NCBI RefSeq assembly: GCF_024753285.1
Contig: NZ_JANUGW010000018.1
Location: 1-64,000, forward strand
Direction of reading: 5' to 3'
DNA: 64,000 nucleotides
Origin: Massilia pinisoli
GTDB taxonomy: Bacteria > Pseudomonadota > Gammaproteobacteria > Burkholderiales > Burkholderiaceae_D
This document shows, piece by piece, positions 23,671-33,243 of this stretch (its first letter is position 1; every line of letters begins with the position of its first letter). A program made the position numbers and the translations under genes. The notes under the pieces were generated by a model. That model saw nothing but the letters and a program-made list of their open reading frames with translations, made no database searches and was not told the origin of the DNA.

Positions 23671-26331
23671 ATGAACATTTCGAAGGGCAGTCAGCCCGCA
23701 TTCCAACTCAGCCCGGTCGCGGTCGGTTGCGCCGTCTTCCTGACGCTCGCTGCCGCCCAGGCGTCCGCGCAGACCCAGGCGGCCGATGCCGCCCAGGCCG
23801 CACCGGTCGCCACCGTCACCGTGACGGGCATCCGCCGCAGTATCGAAGACGCGATCGCCGTCAAGCGGGACGCCACGAGCATCGTCGAGACGATCTCCGC
23901 CGAGGACATCGGCAAGCTGCCGGACATCAGCATCGCCGAATCGCTGGCGCGCCTGCCGGGCCTGTCGGCACAGCGCGTGAACGGCCAGGCGCAACAGATC
24001 AGCATCCGCGGCACGTCGGGCGACCTGTCGACCGCGCTGTTGAACGGCCGCGAACAGGTCAGCACGAGCGCGAACCGCACGGTCGAGTACGACCAGTACC
24101 CGTCGGAACTGATCAACGCCGTCACCGTGTACAAGACGTCGGACGCGGCGCTCGTCGGCCAGGGCCTGTCGGGCACGGTCGACCTGAAGACGATCAAGCC
24201 GCTGTCGCTGCGCGAGCGCGTCGTCACCTTGAACGTGCGCGGCGAAAAGAACAGCCAGGGCAAGATCAGCGCCGGCGCCAAGGACACGGGCAGCCGCATC
24301 AGCGCCTCGTACGTCGACCAATTCCTGAACCGCACCTTGGGTGTGGCCGTGGGCTATGCGCGCGCCGACAAGCCGAACGAGTCGCGCCAGTTCGAGACGT
24401 GGGACTGGGTCGACAACACGTCGGCCGTGCCAGGCAAGACGGTCAAGGTCCCGAAAGGCATCAAGTCGCTGGCGCAGACGGGCAACCAGGTGCGCGACGG
24501 CCTGATGGGCGTCGTCGAATGGCACCCGATCCGCGAGTTCACGTCGACCGTCGACGCCTACCACTCGCGCTTCAAGCTGAACGAAGACCGCCGCGGCATG
24601 GAGGTCCAGCTCACGGACGACAACAACGTCTCGTTCACGCCGACGACCGTCAACGGCAACGGCATCATGATGGCCGGTACCGCGAACAACGTCAATCCGG
24701 TGGTGCGCAACAACCACTATCGCCAGAACGACACGCTGACGGCCTATGGCTGGAACAACAAGTACATCGCGGGCGACTGGACCTTCGTCGCGGACCTGAG
24801 CCACTCGCAGGCCGACCACAAGGAAGAACTCGACGAGATCAACACGGGCCTCGCGTCGCGCCAGACGATGACGTTCGACTACGCGAACGGCACCGTGCCG
24901 AACATCGGCCTGACGGGCGTGTACAACGATCCGTCGCTGCTGACGATCGGCGGCCAGTACGGCGATGGCTACGTCAACGCACCGCACCTGAAGGACAAGC
25001 TGAACTCGTTCCGCGTCAGCGCCGAATACCGTTTCGACAGCAAGCTGTTCAACGGCGTCGAAGTGGGTTTCAATAACTCGAAGCGCGACAAGGAAAAGCA
25101 CCACCTCGAGACCGGCTTCACGAAGCTGGGCACGGGCGCCATCGCCGCCGGCGCGGTCAACGGTTCGCAATCGCTGTACGCGCTCCCGGACACGCTGAGC
25201 TGGGACATCCCGTCCGTGCTGTCGCAAAACTTTGCGCCGTACACGCCGGCCGTGCTGGTGCCGTGGGGCGCGACGAAGAACTGGAGCATCACGGAGAAGG
25301 TGCAGACCGGCTACGCGAAGCTGAACATCGACACGGAACTGATGGCTATGCCGCTGCGCGGCAACGTGGGCATCCAGGCCGTGCACACGGACCAGAGCTC
25401 GACCGCGCAGACGCTGCGCGCCTGGCCGTTCGCCGACCTCGTGCCGCTGACGGACGGCAAGAAGTACAACGACTACCTGCCGAGCCTGAACCTGATCTGG
25501 AGCCTGCCGGAACAGCAGATCGTGCGCTTCGGCGCCAACAAGACCTTGGCCCGCCCGCGCCTGGACGAGCTGAACGCGTCGCGTGAAGTGGGCCTGACGC
25601 ACCAGAGCACCGGTACGCCGTACGGCAACGGCGGCAATGCCCAACTCGATCCGTGGCGCGCGAATGCCGTCGACCTGTCGTGGGAAAAATACTTCGGCAA
25701 CAAGGGCTACGTGCAGGTGGCGGGCTTCTACAAGGACCTGAAGTCGTACATCTACACGGTCACGGAACCGCGCGACTTCTCCGAGTACAACCTGCAGGGC
25801 GCGACGAGCAACATCGGCACGATGACCCAGCCGAAGAACGGCAACGGCGGCAAGCTGGAAGGCCTGGAACTGGCTGCCTCCGTTCCGCTGGACCTGTTCA
25901 CCCCGGTGCTGTCCGGCTTCGGCGTGACGGCCAACGCGGCGTTCACGACGAGCGAGATCTCGATCAAGAACCAGAGCTTCGGCAACATGAGCATCCCGTT
26001 GCCGGGCCTGTCGAAGCGTGTGTTCAACGTGACGGCCTACTACGAGGACAACGGTTTCTCGGCCCGCATCGCCCAGCGCTACCGCAGCGACTACGTGGCC
26101 GAGATCGGCGGCATCGGCGGCGCGACGGAACTGACGTTCACTAAACCGGACCGCGTCGTCGACCTGCAGCTCGGGTATGACTTCAAGGAGATCAAGGGCT
26201 TGTCCGTGCTGTTCCAGGTGAACAACCTGACCGACACGGCGTTCCAGACCTACTCGGGTTCGACGGACCGTCCGCGCGGCTACACGAAGTACGGCCGCCA
26301 GATGCTGTTCGGCTTTAACTACAAGCTGTAA
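23671..26331 (+). CDS. TonB-dependent receptor, Xanthomonas/Caulobacter type
   Basis: An 886-residue outer-membrane receptor paralogous to the one at 18759. The ATG at 23671 follows GAGGGGACAC. The signal peptide ends near ASAQTQA, and VTVTGIRRS is the TonB-box-like segment. The plug contains SAEDIGKLPDISIAESLARL and SIRGTSG. The barrel ends LFGFNYKL. The plug regions of the two receptors are clearly alike while the loops differ, suggesting related but distinct ligands, probably linear versus branched or longer alpha-glucans. It has its own HexR-like site and promoter upstream and a strong terminator downstream. Confidence 0.92.
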   Translation: MNISKGSQPAFQLSPVAVGCAVFLTLAAAQASAQTQAADAAQAAPVATVTVTGIRRSIEDAIAVKRDATSIVETISAEDIGKLPDISIAESLARLPGLSAQRVNGQAQQISIRGTSGDLSTALLNGREQVSTSANRTVEYDQYPSELINAVTVYKTSDAALVGQGLSGTVDLKTIKPLSLRERVVTLNVRGEKNSQGKISAGAKDTGSRISASYVDQFLNRTLGVAVGYARADKPNESRQFETWDWVDNTSAVPGKTVKVPKGIKSLAQTGNQVRDGLMGVVEWHPIREFTSTVDAYHSRFKLNEDRRGMEVQLTDDNNVSFTPTTVNGNGIMMAGTANNVNPVVRNNHYRQNDTLTAYGWNNKYIAGDWTFVADLSHSQADHKEELDEINTGLASRQTMTFDYANGTVPNIGLTGVYNDPSLLTIGGQYGDGYVNAPHLKDKLNSFRVSAEYRFDSKLFNGVEVGFNNSKRDKEKHHLETGFTKLGTGAIAAGAVNGSQSLYALPDTLSWDIPSVLSQNFAPYTPAVLVPWGATKNWSITEKVQTGYAKLNIDTELMAMPLRGNVGIQAVHTDQSSTAQTLRAWPFADLVPLTDGKKYNDYLPSLNLIWSLPEQQIVRFGANKTLARPRLDELNASREVGLTHQSTGTPYGNGGNAQLDPWRANAVDLSWEKYFGNKGYVQVAGFYKDLKSYIYTVTEPRDFSEYNLQGATSNIGTMTQPKNGNGGKLEGLELAASVPLDLFTPVLSGFGVTANAAFTTSEISIKNQSFGNMSIPLPGLSKRVFNVTAYYEDNGFSARIAQRYRSDYVAEIGGIGGATELTFTKPDRVVDLQLGYDFKEIKGLSVLFQVNNLTDTAFQTYSGSTDRPRGYTKYGRQMLFGFNYKL

Positions 26332-26351
26332 GCACGTCCCGGCGTCGTACG

Positions 26352-26388
26352 AATGCCCCTTGCCGTTGTTGCGGCAAGGGGCATTTTT
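26352..26388 (+). terminator. Rho-independent terminator after the second receptor
   Basis: TGCCCCTTGCC pairs with GGCAAGGGGCA (26373-26383) across a short loop and is followed by five T. It isolates the receptor gene from the helicase gene. Confidence 0.92.
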
Positions 26389-26474
26389 CATGCACGCGAT
26401 GCCAAATAATCCTGAACCCCGGCGTTCAAAGGAGTAAACTGGAGGTTTGCTTACGATTCTTAAAGATACTTTCC

Positions 26475-28247
26475 ATGCATGACACACAGCTCCAGACGTT
26501 CGCCGACCTCGACATCCCCGCACCTATCCTCAAGGCATTGAAGGAGGTCGGCTACGAGACGCCGTCGCCGATCCAGGCCGCCACCATCCCCTTGCTGATG
26601 GAAGGCCGCGACGTGCTGGGGCAGGCGCAGACGGGCACCGGCAAGACGGCCGCCTTCGCGCTGCCCGTGCTGTCGAAGATCGACGTCAAGAACCCGGCCG
26701 TGCAAGCCCTCGTGCTCGCGCCCACGCGCGAGCTCGCGATCCAGGTCGCCGAAGCGTTCCAGAGCTATGCCGCGCACCTGAAGAATTTCCACGTGCTGCC
26801 GATCTACGGCGGCCAGAGCTACGGCCCGCAGCTGTCGGCGCTGCGCCGCGGGGTGCAGGTGGTCGTCGGCACGCCGGGCCGCGTCATCGACCACCTCGAC
26901 AAGGGCTCGCTCGACATCTCGCAGCTGAAGACCCTCGTGCTCGACGAAGCCGACGAGATGCTGCGCATGGGCTTCATCGACGACGTCGAGCGCATCCTGC
27001 AGGAGACGCCGGAAGGACGCCAGACGGCGCTGTTCTCCGCGACGATGCCGGCGCAGATCAAGCGCATCGCCAAGACCTATCTGCGCGAACCGAGCGAGGT
27101 GACGGTCGCCGCCAAGACGACGACGGCCACCAACATCACGCAGCGCTACTGGCTCGTCGCAGGCCTGCAGAAGCTCGACGCGCTGACGCGCATCCTGGAA
27201 GCGGAGCCGTTCGACGGCATGATCGTCTTCGCGCGCACGAAGCTCGGCACCGAGGAACTCGCGGCCAAGCTGCAGGCGCGCGGCTTCGCGGCGGCCGCCA
27301 TCAACGGCGACATGGCCCAGCAACAGCGCGAGCGCACGATCGAGCAGCTCAAGAACGGCAAGATCGACATCCTCGTCGCCACCGACGTGGCCGCGCGCGG
27401 CCTGGACGTGGAGCGCATCAGCCACGTGATCAACTACGACGTGCCGTCCGACCCGGAAAGCTACACGCACCGCATCGGCCGCACGGGCCGCGCTGGCCGC
27501 AGCGGCGACGCGATCCTGTTCATCACGCCGCGCGAACGGAGCCTGCTGAAAGCCATCGAACGTGCCACGCGCCAGCCGGTGGCGCAGCTCACGCTGCCGA
27601 CCATCAAGGCCGTCAACGAAGTGCGCATCACGCGCTTCAAGGAACAGATCGGCCAGACCTTGGCCGCGGGCGGCCTCGACGTGTTCCGCTCCCTCATCGA
27701 AGACTTCGAGCGCGAGCAGAACGTGCCTGCGATCGACATCGCCGCGGCGCTGGCCAAGCTGTATCGCGGCGACGAACCGCTGCTGCTGGAAAAGCCGGAC
27801 CGCGAGCCGAAGCCGGAGTTCCGCGAACGTGAACGCGAGCGCGATGAGCGTCCAGCGCGCGCGGGCCGCGAGAGCTTCGGCGACGAGCGTCCCGCACGTC
27901 CGGCCCGCGACAGCTTCAAGAAGGAACGCGTGGAGCGCGCGCCGGAGCCGGGCATGGCCACGTACCGCATCGAGGTGGGGCACCACCACGGCGTCAAGCC
28001 GGGCAATATCGTGGGCGCGATCGCGAACGAGGGCGGCATCGCCTCGCGCGACATTGGCCGCATCGAGATCTACGACGACTTCAGCACGCTCGACATGCCC
28101 TCCGACCTGCCTCCCGACCTGCTCGACCATCTGAAAAAGGTGTGGGTGGCGGGCCAGCAGCTGGGCATCACGCGCGACGGGCAGGAGCCGCCCGAGAAGA
28201 AGCCGGCCAAGCGCAAGTTCGCCGACAAGAAGCCACGCAAGGGTTAA
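26475..28247 (+). CDS. deaD: DEAD-box ATP-dependent RNA helicase DeaD/CsdA
   Basis: A 590-residue cytoplasmic RNA helicase for ribosome assembly, mRNA decay and cold adaptation. Motifs in order are the Q-motif (TPSPIQAATIP), motif I AQTGTGKT, Ia PTRELA, II DEAD (VLDEADEMLRMG), III SAT, V ATDVAARGLD and VI HRIGRTGRAGRSG. After the core comes an Arg/Glu-rich linker (about 435-490). A DbpA-type RNA-binding domain follows (YRIEVGHHHGVKPGNIVGAI), then a basic tail (KKPAKRKFADKKPRKG). The DbpA-type domain and length support DeaD rather than RhlE. It is monocistronic within the sugar region and probably unrelated to it. A long 5' leader as in E. coli deaD is not evident. Confidence 0.92.
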   Translation: MHDTQLQTFADLDIPAPILKALKEVGYETPSPIQAATIPLLMEGRDVLGQAQTGTGKTAAFALPVLSKIDVKNPAVQALVLAPTRELAIQVAEAFQSYAAHLKNFHVLPIYGGQSYGPQLSALRRGVQVVVGTPGRVIDHLDKGSLDISQLKTLVLDEADEMLRMGFIDDVERILQETPEGRQTALFSATMPAQIKRIAKTYLREPSEVTVAAKTTTATNITQRYWLVAGLQKLDALTRILEAEPFDGMIVFARTKLGTEELAAKLQARGFAAAAINGDMAQQQRERTIEQLKNGKIDILVATDVAARGLDVERISHVINYDVPSDPESYTHRIGRTGRAGRSGDAILFITPRERSLLKAIERATRQPVAQLTLPTIKAVNEVRITRFKEQIGQTLAAGGLDVFRSLIEDFEREQNVPAIDIAAALAKLYRGDEPLLLEKPDREPKPEFRERERERDERPARAGRESFGDERPARPARDSFKKERVERAPEPGMATYRIEVGHHHGVKPGNIVGAIANEGGIASRDIGRIEIYDDFSTLDMPSDLPPDLLDHLKKVWVAGQQLGITRDGQEPPEKKPAKRKFADKKPRKG

Positions 28248-28269
28248 TCCGTCAAACGCGCTGCATCTG

Positions 28270-28284
28270 TGTTGTTTGACTACA
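28270..28284 (+). promoter_or_regulatory. HexR-like operator E
   Basis: TGTTGTTTGACTACA has one change in the left half-site. It lies about 30 bases upstream of a -35 box (TTGACA, 28314-28319) and is centred about 72 bases upstream of the inferred transcription start of the sugar carrier. Confidence 0.6.
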
Positions 28285-28313
28285 TTTTCTGTGGATTCAA
28301 GGCGCAAATCGCG

Positions 28314-28342
28314 TTGACACTCAGAAAACCCCATGTTACTTT
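28314..28342 (+). promoter_or_regulatory. Promoter of the sugar carrier operon
   Basis: GCGTTGACACT resembles the receptor promoters around the -35 box. A -10-like TACTTT follows after 17 bases. The leader ends with AGGGGACACAG just before the ATG, again like the receptor genes (GAGGGGACA). Confidence 0.45.
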
Positions 28343-28390
28343 GCTACATGTGGCAGCCTGGCACGAGTCCGGGCGCGTTAGGGGACACAG

Positions 28391-29725
28391 ATGGAAATGC
28401 AAACTCACACGCTCAAGCCGCGGCTGTCGTTCTGGCAGTTGTGGAACATGAGCTTCGGCTTCTTCGGCATCCAGTTCGGCTTTGCGCTGCAAAACGTGAA
28501 CACGAGCCGGATCTTCGCCACGCTGGGCACGTCGATGGACGACCTTGCCCTCGTGTGGCTCGCGGCACCCGTCACCGGTCTCCTCGTGCAGCCGGTGATC
28601 GGTTACCTCAGCGATAACACGTGGCACCCGACCTGGGGCCGCCGCCGTCCGTTCTTCTTCCTCGGCGCCGTGCTGGCCGCCACCGCGCTGTTCCTGATGC
28701 CGAATTCCGCCGCCATCTGGATGGCCGTGGCCGTGCTGTGGCTGATGGACGCGTCCATCAACGTGTCGATGGAGCCGTTCCGCGCGTTCGTCGGCGACAA
28801 GCTCGACACGTCGCAGCAGACGGCCGGCTTCGCGATGCAGACCTTCCTCATCGGCTGCGGCGCCGTGATCGCGTCGCTGCTGCCGATCCTGTTCACCGAT
28901 GTCCTGGGCGTGTCCAACGTGCCCGTGAACGGCGCCGTGCCGGACTCCGTGCGCTACTCGTTCTACATCGGCGGCGCCGCGTTCCTGCTGGCCGTGACGT
29001 GGACCGTGTTCACGTCGACCGAACTGCCGCCGCCGGACCTCGACCGCTTCGCGGCCCAGCGCAAGCATTCGCGCAATATCGGCGTCGCGCTGCGCGAGAT
29101 CGTGGGCGGTTTCGCGCACATGCCGAAGACGATGGTGCAGCTGGCGTTCGTCCAGTTCTTCTCGTGGGTCGCGCTGTTCGCGCTGTGGATCTACACCGGT
29201 CCCGCGATCGCCGACAACGTCTACAACACGACCGATCCGCTGTCGGCCGGCTACCAGGAGGCGGGCAACTGGGTCGGCGTGATGTTCGCCGTCTACAACG
29301 GCATATCCGCGCTGGCCGCGTTCGTGCTGCCCATGCTGGCGCGCCGCACGAGCCGCAAGGCATGCCACGCAGTGTGCCTCGCGATCGGCGGCCTGGCGCT
29401 GGCCAGCACGTTCTTCATCCACGACAAACACCTGCTGCTGATCCCGATGGTGGGTGTGGGCCTGGCGTGGGCGAGCATCCTCACGATGCCGTATTCGATC
29501 CTGGCCGCGGCGCTTCCGCCCAACCGCATGGGCTATTACATGGGCCTCTTCAACTTCTTCGTCGTGATTCCGCAGGTCGTCAGCGGTCTCGTGCTCGGCT
29601 GGTTCACGAAGCATATGTTCGGCAACCACGCGGTGATGACGCTGGTGCTGGGCGGCGTGTCGATGGTCATCGCGGCCGCGCTTGCGCTGTTCGTCACCGA
29701 CCGCGACGGCGCGGCCGCCCGGTAA
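28391..29725 (+). CDS. MFS maltose/sucrose carrier, SLC45-like (MalT type)
   Basis: A 444-residue inner-membrane carrier with twelve predicted helices. The N-terminal segment FGFFGIQFGFALQNVNTSRI and the inter-helix motif GRRRP (after SDNTWHPTW) are characteristic of the SLC45/glycoside-pentoside-hexuronide branch. That branch imports maltose, maltooligosaccharides or sucrose with protons. The start is ATG 28391 with AGGGGACA upstream. It is followed 81 bases later by phosphoglucomutase and then alpha-amylase on the same strand, an apparent carrier-pgm-amylase operon. A HexR-like operator and promoter precede it. Maltodextrin is the most likely substrate. Confidence 0.87.
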   Translation: MEMQTHTLKPRLSFWQLWNMSFGFFGIQFGFALQNVNTSRIFATLGTSMDDLALVWLAAPVTGLLVQPVIGYLSDNTWHPTWGRRRPFFFLGAVLAATALFLMPNSAAIWMAVAVLWLMDASINVSMEPFRAFVGDKLDTSQQTAGFAMQTFLIGCGAVIASLLPILFTDVLGVSNVPVNGAVPDSVRYSFYIGGAAFLLAVTWTVFTSTELPPPDLDRFAAQRKHSRNIGVALREIVGGFAHMPKTMVQLAFVQFFSWVALFALWIYTGPAIADNVYNTTDPLSAGYQEAGNWVGVMFAVYNGISALAAFVLPMLARRTSRKACHAVCLAIGGLALASTFFIHDKHLLLIPMVGVGLAWASILTMPYSILAAALPPNRMGYYMGLFNFFVVIPQVVSGLVLGWFTKHMFGNHAVMTLVLGGVSMVIAAALALFVTDRDGAAAR

Positions 29726-29806
29726 GCGGAAATAAGCGGCGCCACGCTCGGGGCGAGTGTCGTATCCTTACGGGTTTGACAACAACATCCCCGACAGGAG
29801 CACGAC

Positions 29807-31438
29807 ATGACGATTCAGACCATTGCGACGACCCCGTTCGCCGGGCAGCGCCCCGGCACGTCCGGGTTGCGCAAGAAGGTGACGGAGTTCCAGCAGCCCG
29901 GCTACCTGGAAAACTTCGTCGAGGCCATCTTCCTGACCTTGGGCGACTTTCAAGGGCGCACCCTGGTGCTCGGCGGCGACGGCCGTTACTTCAACCGTAA
30001 CGCGATCCAGACGATCCTGCGCATGGCCGCGGCGCACGGCGTGGGCCGCGTGCTCGTCGGCCGCGGCGGCATCCTGTCGACGCCCGCCGTCAGCTGCGTC
30101 ATCCGCAAGCGCGCCGCGCTCGGCGGCATCGTCCTCTCCGCCAGCCATAATCCGGGCGGTCCGGACGGCGACTTCGGCATCAAGTACAACATCGACAACG
30201 GCGGCCCTGCGCCGGAAAAGATCACCGAGGCCATTTACGAACACACGACGACCCTGACTTCGTACCGCATCAGCGATGCCGGCCCCGTCGACCTCGATAA
30301 ACTCGGCAGCATCCGCATCGAAGACATGGAAGTGGAGGTGATCGATTCCGTGGCCGACTACGCCGAGCTGATGGCCGGCCTGTTCGACTTCGACGCCATC
30401 CGCGCCCTGTTCGCGCGCGGCTTCACGATGCGCTTCGACGGTATGTACGCCGTGTCCGGCCCGTACGCAAAGGCGATCATCGAAGGCATGCTGGGCGCGC
30501 CTGCCGGCACGGTCATCAATGCCGAACCGCTGGAAGACTTCGGCGGCCACCACCCCGACCCGAACCCTGTCAACGCGGCAGAATTGATCGCGCTGATGGA
30601 CGGCCCGGATGCACCGGACTTCGGCGCCGCGTCGGACGGCGACGGCGACCGCAACATGATCGTCGGGCGCAAGCTCGCCGTGGCGCCGTCGGACAGCCTC
30701 GCCATCATTGCGGCGAATGCAACCGTGGCGCCGGGCTACCGCGACGGCATCAAGGGCATCGCGCGTTCCATGCCCACGTCGCAGGCCGCGGACCGCGTCG
30801 CGGCCTCGCTGGGCGTGTCGTGCTTCGAGACGCCGACCGGCTGGAAGTACTTCGGCAACCTGCTCGACGCGGGGCTTGCCACGTTGTGCGGCGAGGAGAG
30901 CTACGGCACCGGCTCCGCGCACATCCGCGAAAAGGATGGCGTGTGGGCCGTGCTGTTCTGGCTGAACCTCGTCGCCGCGACGGGCAAGTCGGTGAACGAG
31001 ATCGTGCAGGCGCACTGGGCCCGCTTCGGCCGCAATTACTATTCGCGCCACGACTACGAAGCCGTCGACGCGGCGGCCGCGAATGCCATGATGGACGCGC
31101 TGCGCGCCAGGCTGCCGTCGCTCGCCGGCCAGACTTTCGGTGACTACCGTGTGCAGCTCGCCGACGATTTCACGTACACCGACCCTGTCGACAACTCCGT
31201 CTCCGCGCGCCAGGGCGTGCGCATCGTGATGACGGACGGTTCGCGCATCGTGCTGCGCCTGTCCGGCACCGGCACCGAGGGCGCGACCGTGCGCCTGTAC
31301 CTCGAACGCTACGAAGCCGACCCGGCGCGCCACGACCTCGACACGCAGGACGCGCTGGCGCCGCTGATCGCCATCGCCGAGCAGGTGTCGGCACTCAAGC
31401 AGCGCACGGGCCGCGCCGAGCCGACCGTCGTGACCTGA
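29807..31438 (+). CDS. pgm: Phosphoglucomutase (alpha-D-glucose-specific)
   Basis: A 543-residue cytoplasmic enzyme that interconverts glucose 1-phosphate and glucose 6-phosphate. The catalytic phosphoserine lies in SASHN (about residue 113), and the metal loop is SDGDGDRN. The sugar-specificity loop GEESYGTGSAHIREKDG and the phosphate-binding loop RLSGTGTEGATVRLYLE are intact. These features and the N-terminal TSGLRKK are those of the PGM1-like type rather than PgcA or ManB. AGGAG precedes the ATG. It sits between the sugar carrier and alpha-amylase, linking imported glucan to glycolysis or glycogen. Length is typical. Confidence 0.94.
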   Translation: MTIQTIATTPFAGQRPGTSGLRKKVTEFQQPGYLENFVEAIFLTLGDFQGRTLVLGGDGRYFNRNAIQTILRMAAAHGVGRVLVGRGGILSTPAVSCVIRKRAALGGIVLSASHNPGGPDGDFGIKYNIDNGGPAPEKITEAIYEHTTTLTSYRISDAGPVDLDKLGSIRIEDMEVEVIDSVADYAELMAGLFDFDAIRALFARGFTMRFDGMYAVSGPYAKAIIEGMLGAPAGTVINAEPLEDFGGHHPDPNPVNAAELIALMDGPDAPDFGAASDGDGDRNMIVGRKLAVAPSDSLAIIAANATVAPGYRDGIKGIARSMPTSQAADRVAASLGVSCFETPTGWKYFGNLLDAGLATLCGEESYGTGSAHIREKDGVWAVLFWLNLVAATGKSVNEIVQAHWARFGRNYYSRHDYEAVDAAAANAMMDALRARLPSLAGQTFGDYRVQLADDFTYTDPVDNSVSARQGVRIVMTDGSRIVLRLSGTGTEGATVRLYLERYEADPARHDLDTQDALAPLIAIAEQVSALKQRTGRAEPTVVT

Positions 31439-31463
31439 TCATCCACCCACCACAGGACCCCGC

Positions 31464-33146
31464 ATGAAACTTCCCGTTCTCGCCGCTTCCCTGATGCTCG
31501 CATTCGGCGCCGCCTCGGCCGCGCCGGACCTCTCGCCCGTCAAGGCCAAGCCGTTCATTTGGGATAACGCGACCGTCTACTTCCTGCTGACGGACCGCTT
31601 CAACAACGGCGATCCGTCGAACGACCACGCCTACGGCCGCAAGAACGATGCAGCCGTCGCGCGCGGTTTCCTGGGCGGCGACCTGGCCGGCGTCACGGCC
31701 AAGATCAAGGACGGGTATTTCACGGACCTCGGGATCGACGCGATCTGGATCTCGCCCCCGGTCGAGCAGATCCACGGATCGACGGACGAAGGGACGGGCG
31801 TCAGCTACGGCTTCCACGGCTATTGGGCGCGCGACTTCACGGCCGTCGACGCGAACCTCGGCACAGAGAAGGACGTGCGCGACCTCGTCGCGGCGGCGCA
31901 CGCGCGCGGCATCCGCGTGCTGCTCGACGTCGTGATGAACCACACGGGCCCCGTCACGGCGGAAGACCCGGTGTGGCCGGCGGACTGGGTGCGCACGGAT
32001 CCGACGTGCACATTCAAGGACGTCAAGGGCACGGTCGACTGCGCGCTCGTGAAGAACCTGCCGGACTTCCGCACCGACAGCAATGCGAAGGTCGCGCTGC
32101 CGCCTTTCCTCGTCGCGAAGTGGAAGAAGGAAGGCCGCTACGAGCGTGAGGTGAAGGAGCTGGACGACTTCTTCAAGCGCACGGGTTATCCGCGCGCACC
32201 GCGCTACTACCTGATGAAATGGCACGCCGACTGGGTGCGCAAGTACGGCTTCGACGGCTTCCGCGCCGACACCGTCAAGCACACGGAACCCGCTGTGTGG
32301 AAGGACCTGAAGACGGTGGCGAGCCACGCGTACGAGGACTGGAAGCGCACGCCGGCCGGCAAGGAAGCCGTCGAGAAGATGGGCAACGTGCCGTTCTTCA
32401 TGACCGCGGAAGCGTTCGGTCATTCGATCGCGGACGGCCGCCAGTTCGCGTACGACGACGGCACGAAGGTCGACTATTACAACAACGGCTTCGACAGCAT
32501 GATCAACTTCACCTTGCCGCGCGACGCGGGGCAGGGCTACGAAAAGCTGTTCTCCGATTATTCGACGCAGCTGAATGGCCCGCTGCAAGGCGTGACCGTA
32601 TTGAACTACCTCGATTCGCACGACGACAGCCATCCGTTCGATCCGCTGCGCGAGCATCCGTTCGAGGAAGCGGACAAACTGCTGCTGGCGCCGGGCCAGG
32701 CCCAGGTCTATTACGGCGACGAGACGGCGCGCGTACTGAAGATCGACGGCGCCGAGGGCGACGCCAACCTGCGCTCGTTCATGAACTGGGACCAACTGCG
32801 GAACAATGCGCGCGTGGGCCTGCACGGCGTGGCCGAGGTGCGCGACTACTGGGCGCGCCTGATCCGCTTCCGCCACGCGCATCCGGCCGTGGGCGCGGGC
32901 GTGCACCAGATGATCGCGTCGAGCCCGTACACGTTCAAGCGCACGTACGAGAAGAACGGCGTGAACGACCGCGTCGTCGTCGCGCTGGGCTTGCCGCAGG
33001 ATCGCACGGTCGCCATTTCCGTGGTAGGCGTGTTCGGCGACGGGCAGACGGTGCGCGATGGCTTTACCGGCAAGACGGCCATCGTCGCGGACGGCAAGGT
33101 CAAGTTCGATACGCGGGCGCCGGTGGCGTTGATCTCGCAGGATTGA
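31464..33146 (+). CDS. Secreted alpha-amylase, GH13
   Basis: A 560-residue exported alpha-amylase-type enzyme with a signal peptide ending near GAASA. The (beta/alpha)8 barrel motifs are region I DVVMNHTG, region II GFDGFRADTVKH with nucleophile Asp269, region III TAEAFG with acid Glu316, and region IV LDSHDD with Asp387. It hydrolyses internal alpha-1,4 links, either outside the cell or in the periplasm, supplying oligomers to the receptors and carrier. It lies 25 bases after pgm, so it is probably cotranscribed. No separate starch-binding module is evident at the C-terminus. A REP-like pair follows the stop. Confidence 0.9.
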   Translation: MKLPVLAASLMLAFGAASAAPDLSPVKAKPFIWDNATVYFLLTDRFNNGDPSNDHAYGRKNDAAVARGFLGGDLAGVTAKIKDGYFTDLGIDAIWISPPVEQIHGSTDEGTGVSYGFHGYWARDFTAVDANLGTEKDVRDLVAAAHARGIRVLLDVVMNHTGPVTAEDPVWPADWVRTDPTCTFKDVKGTVDCALVKNLPDFRTDSNAKVALPPFLVAKWKKEGRYEREVKELDDFFKRTGYPRAPRYYLMKWHADWVRKYGFDGFRADTVKHTEPAVWKDLKTVASHAYEDWKRTPAGKEAVEKMGNVPFFMTAEAFGHSIADGRQFAYDDGTKVDYYNNGFDSMINFTLPRDAGQGYEKLFSDYSTQLNGPLQGVTVLNYLDSHDDSHPFDPLREHPFEEADKLLLAPGQAQVYYGDETARVLKIDGAEGDANLRSFMNWDQLRNNARVGLHGVAEVRDYWARLIRFRHAHPAVGAGVHQMIASSPYTFKRTYEKNGVNDRVVVALGLPQDRTVAISVVGVFGDGQTVRDGFTGKTAIVADGKVKFDTRAPVALISQD

Positions 33147-33160
33147 GCGCCGAACCAGTC

Positions 33161-33236
33161 GTAGGGGGGGCGGCCTCCGCCCACGCGGACGTTTGCCGTT
33201 CGCCTGCGTAGGGTGGGCACGCTGTGCCCACCCGAC
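33161..33236. repeat. Pair of REP-like palindromes, divergent subtype
   Basis: Two short GTAGGG-led hairpins in the same orientation: 33161-33190 (GGCGG-CCTCCGCC type) and 33208-33236 (GTGGGCAC-GCT-GTGCCCAC type). They lie between the convergent amylase and response-regulator genes. They share the GTAG start but differ in stem sequence from the 21608 and 60914 doublets. Confidence 0.6.
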
Positions 33237-33243
33237 GGCATCA

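Noticed and set aside
23566..26523. 985-codon open frame antisense to the second receptor
   Set aside because: Composition is biased to Arg, Val, His and Asp as expected from reading GC-rich codons backwards. The plus strand encodes a complete receptor.
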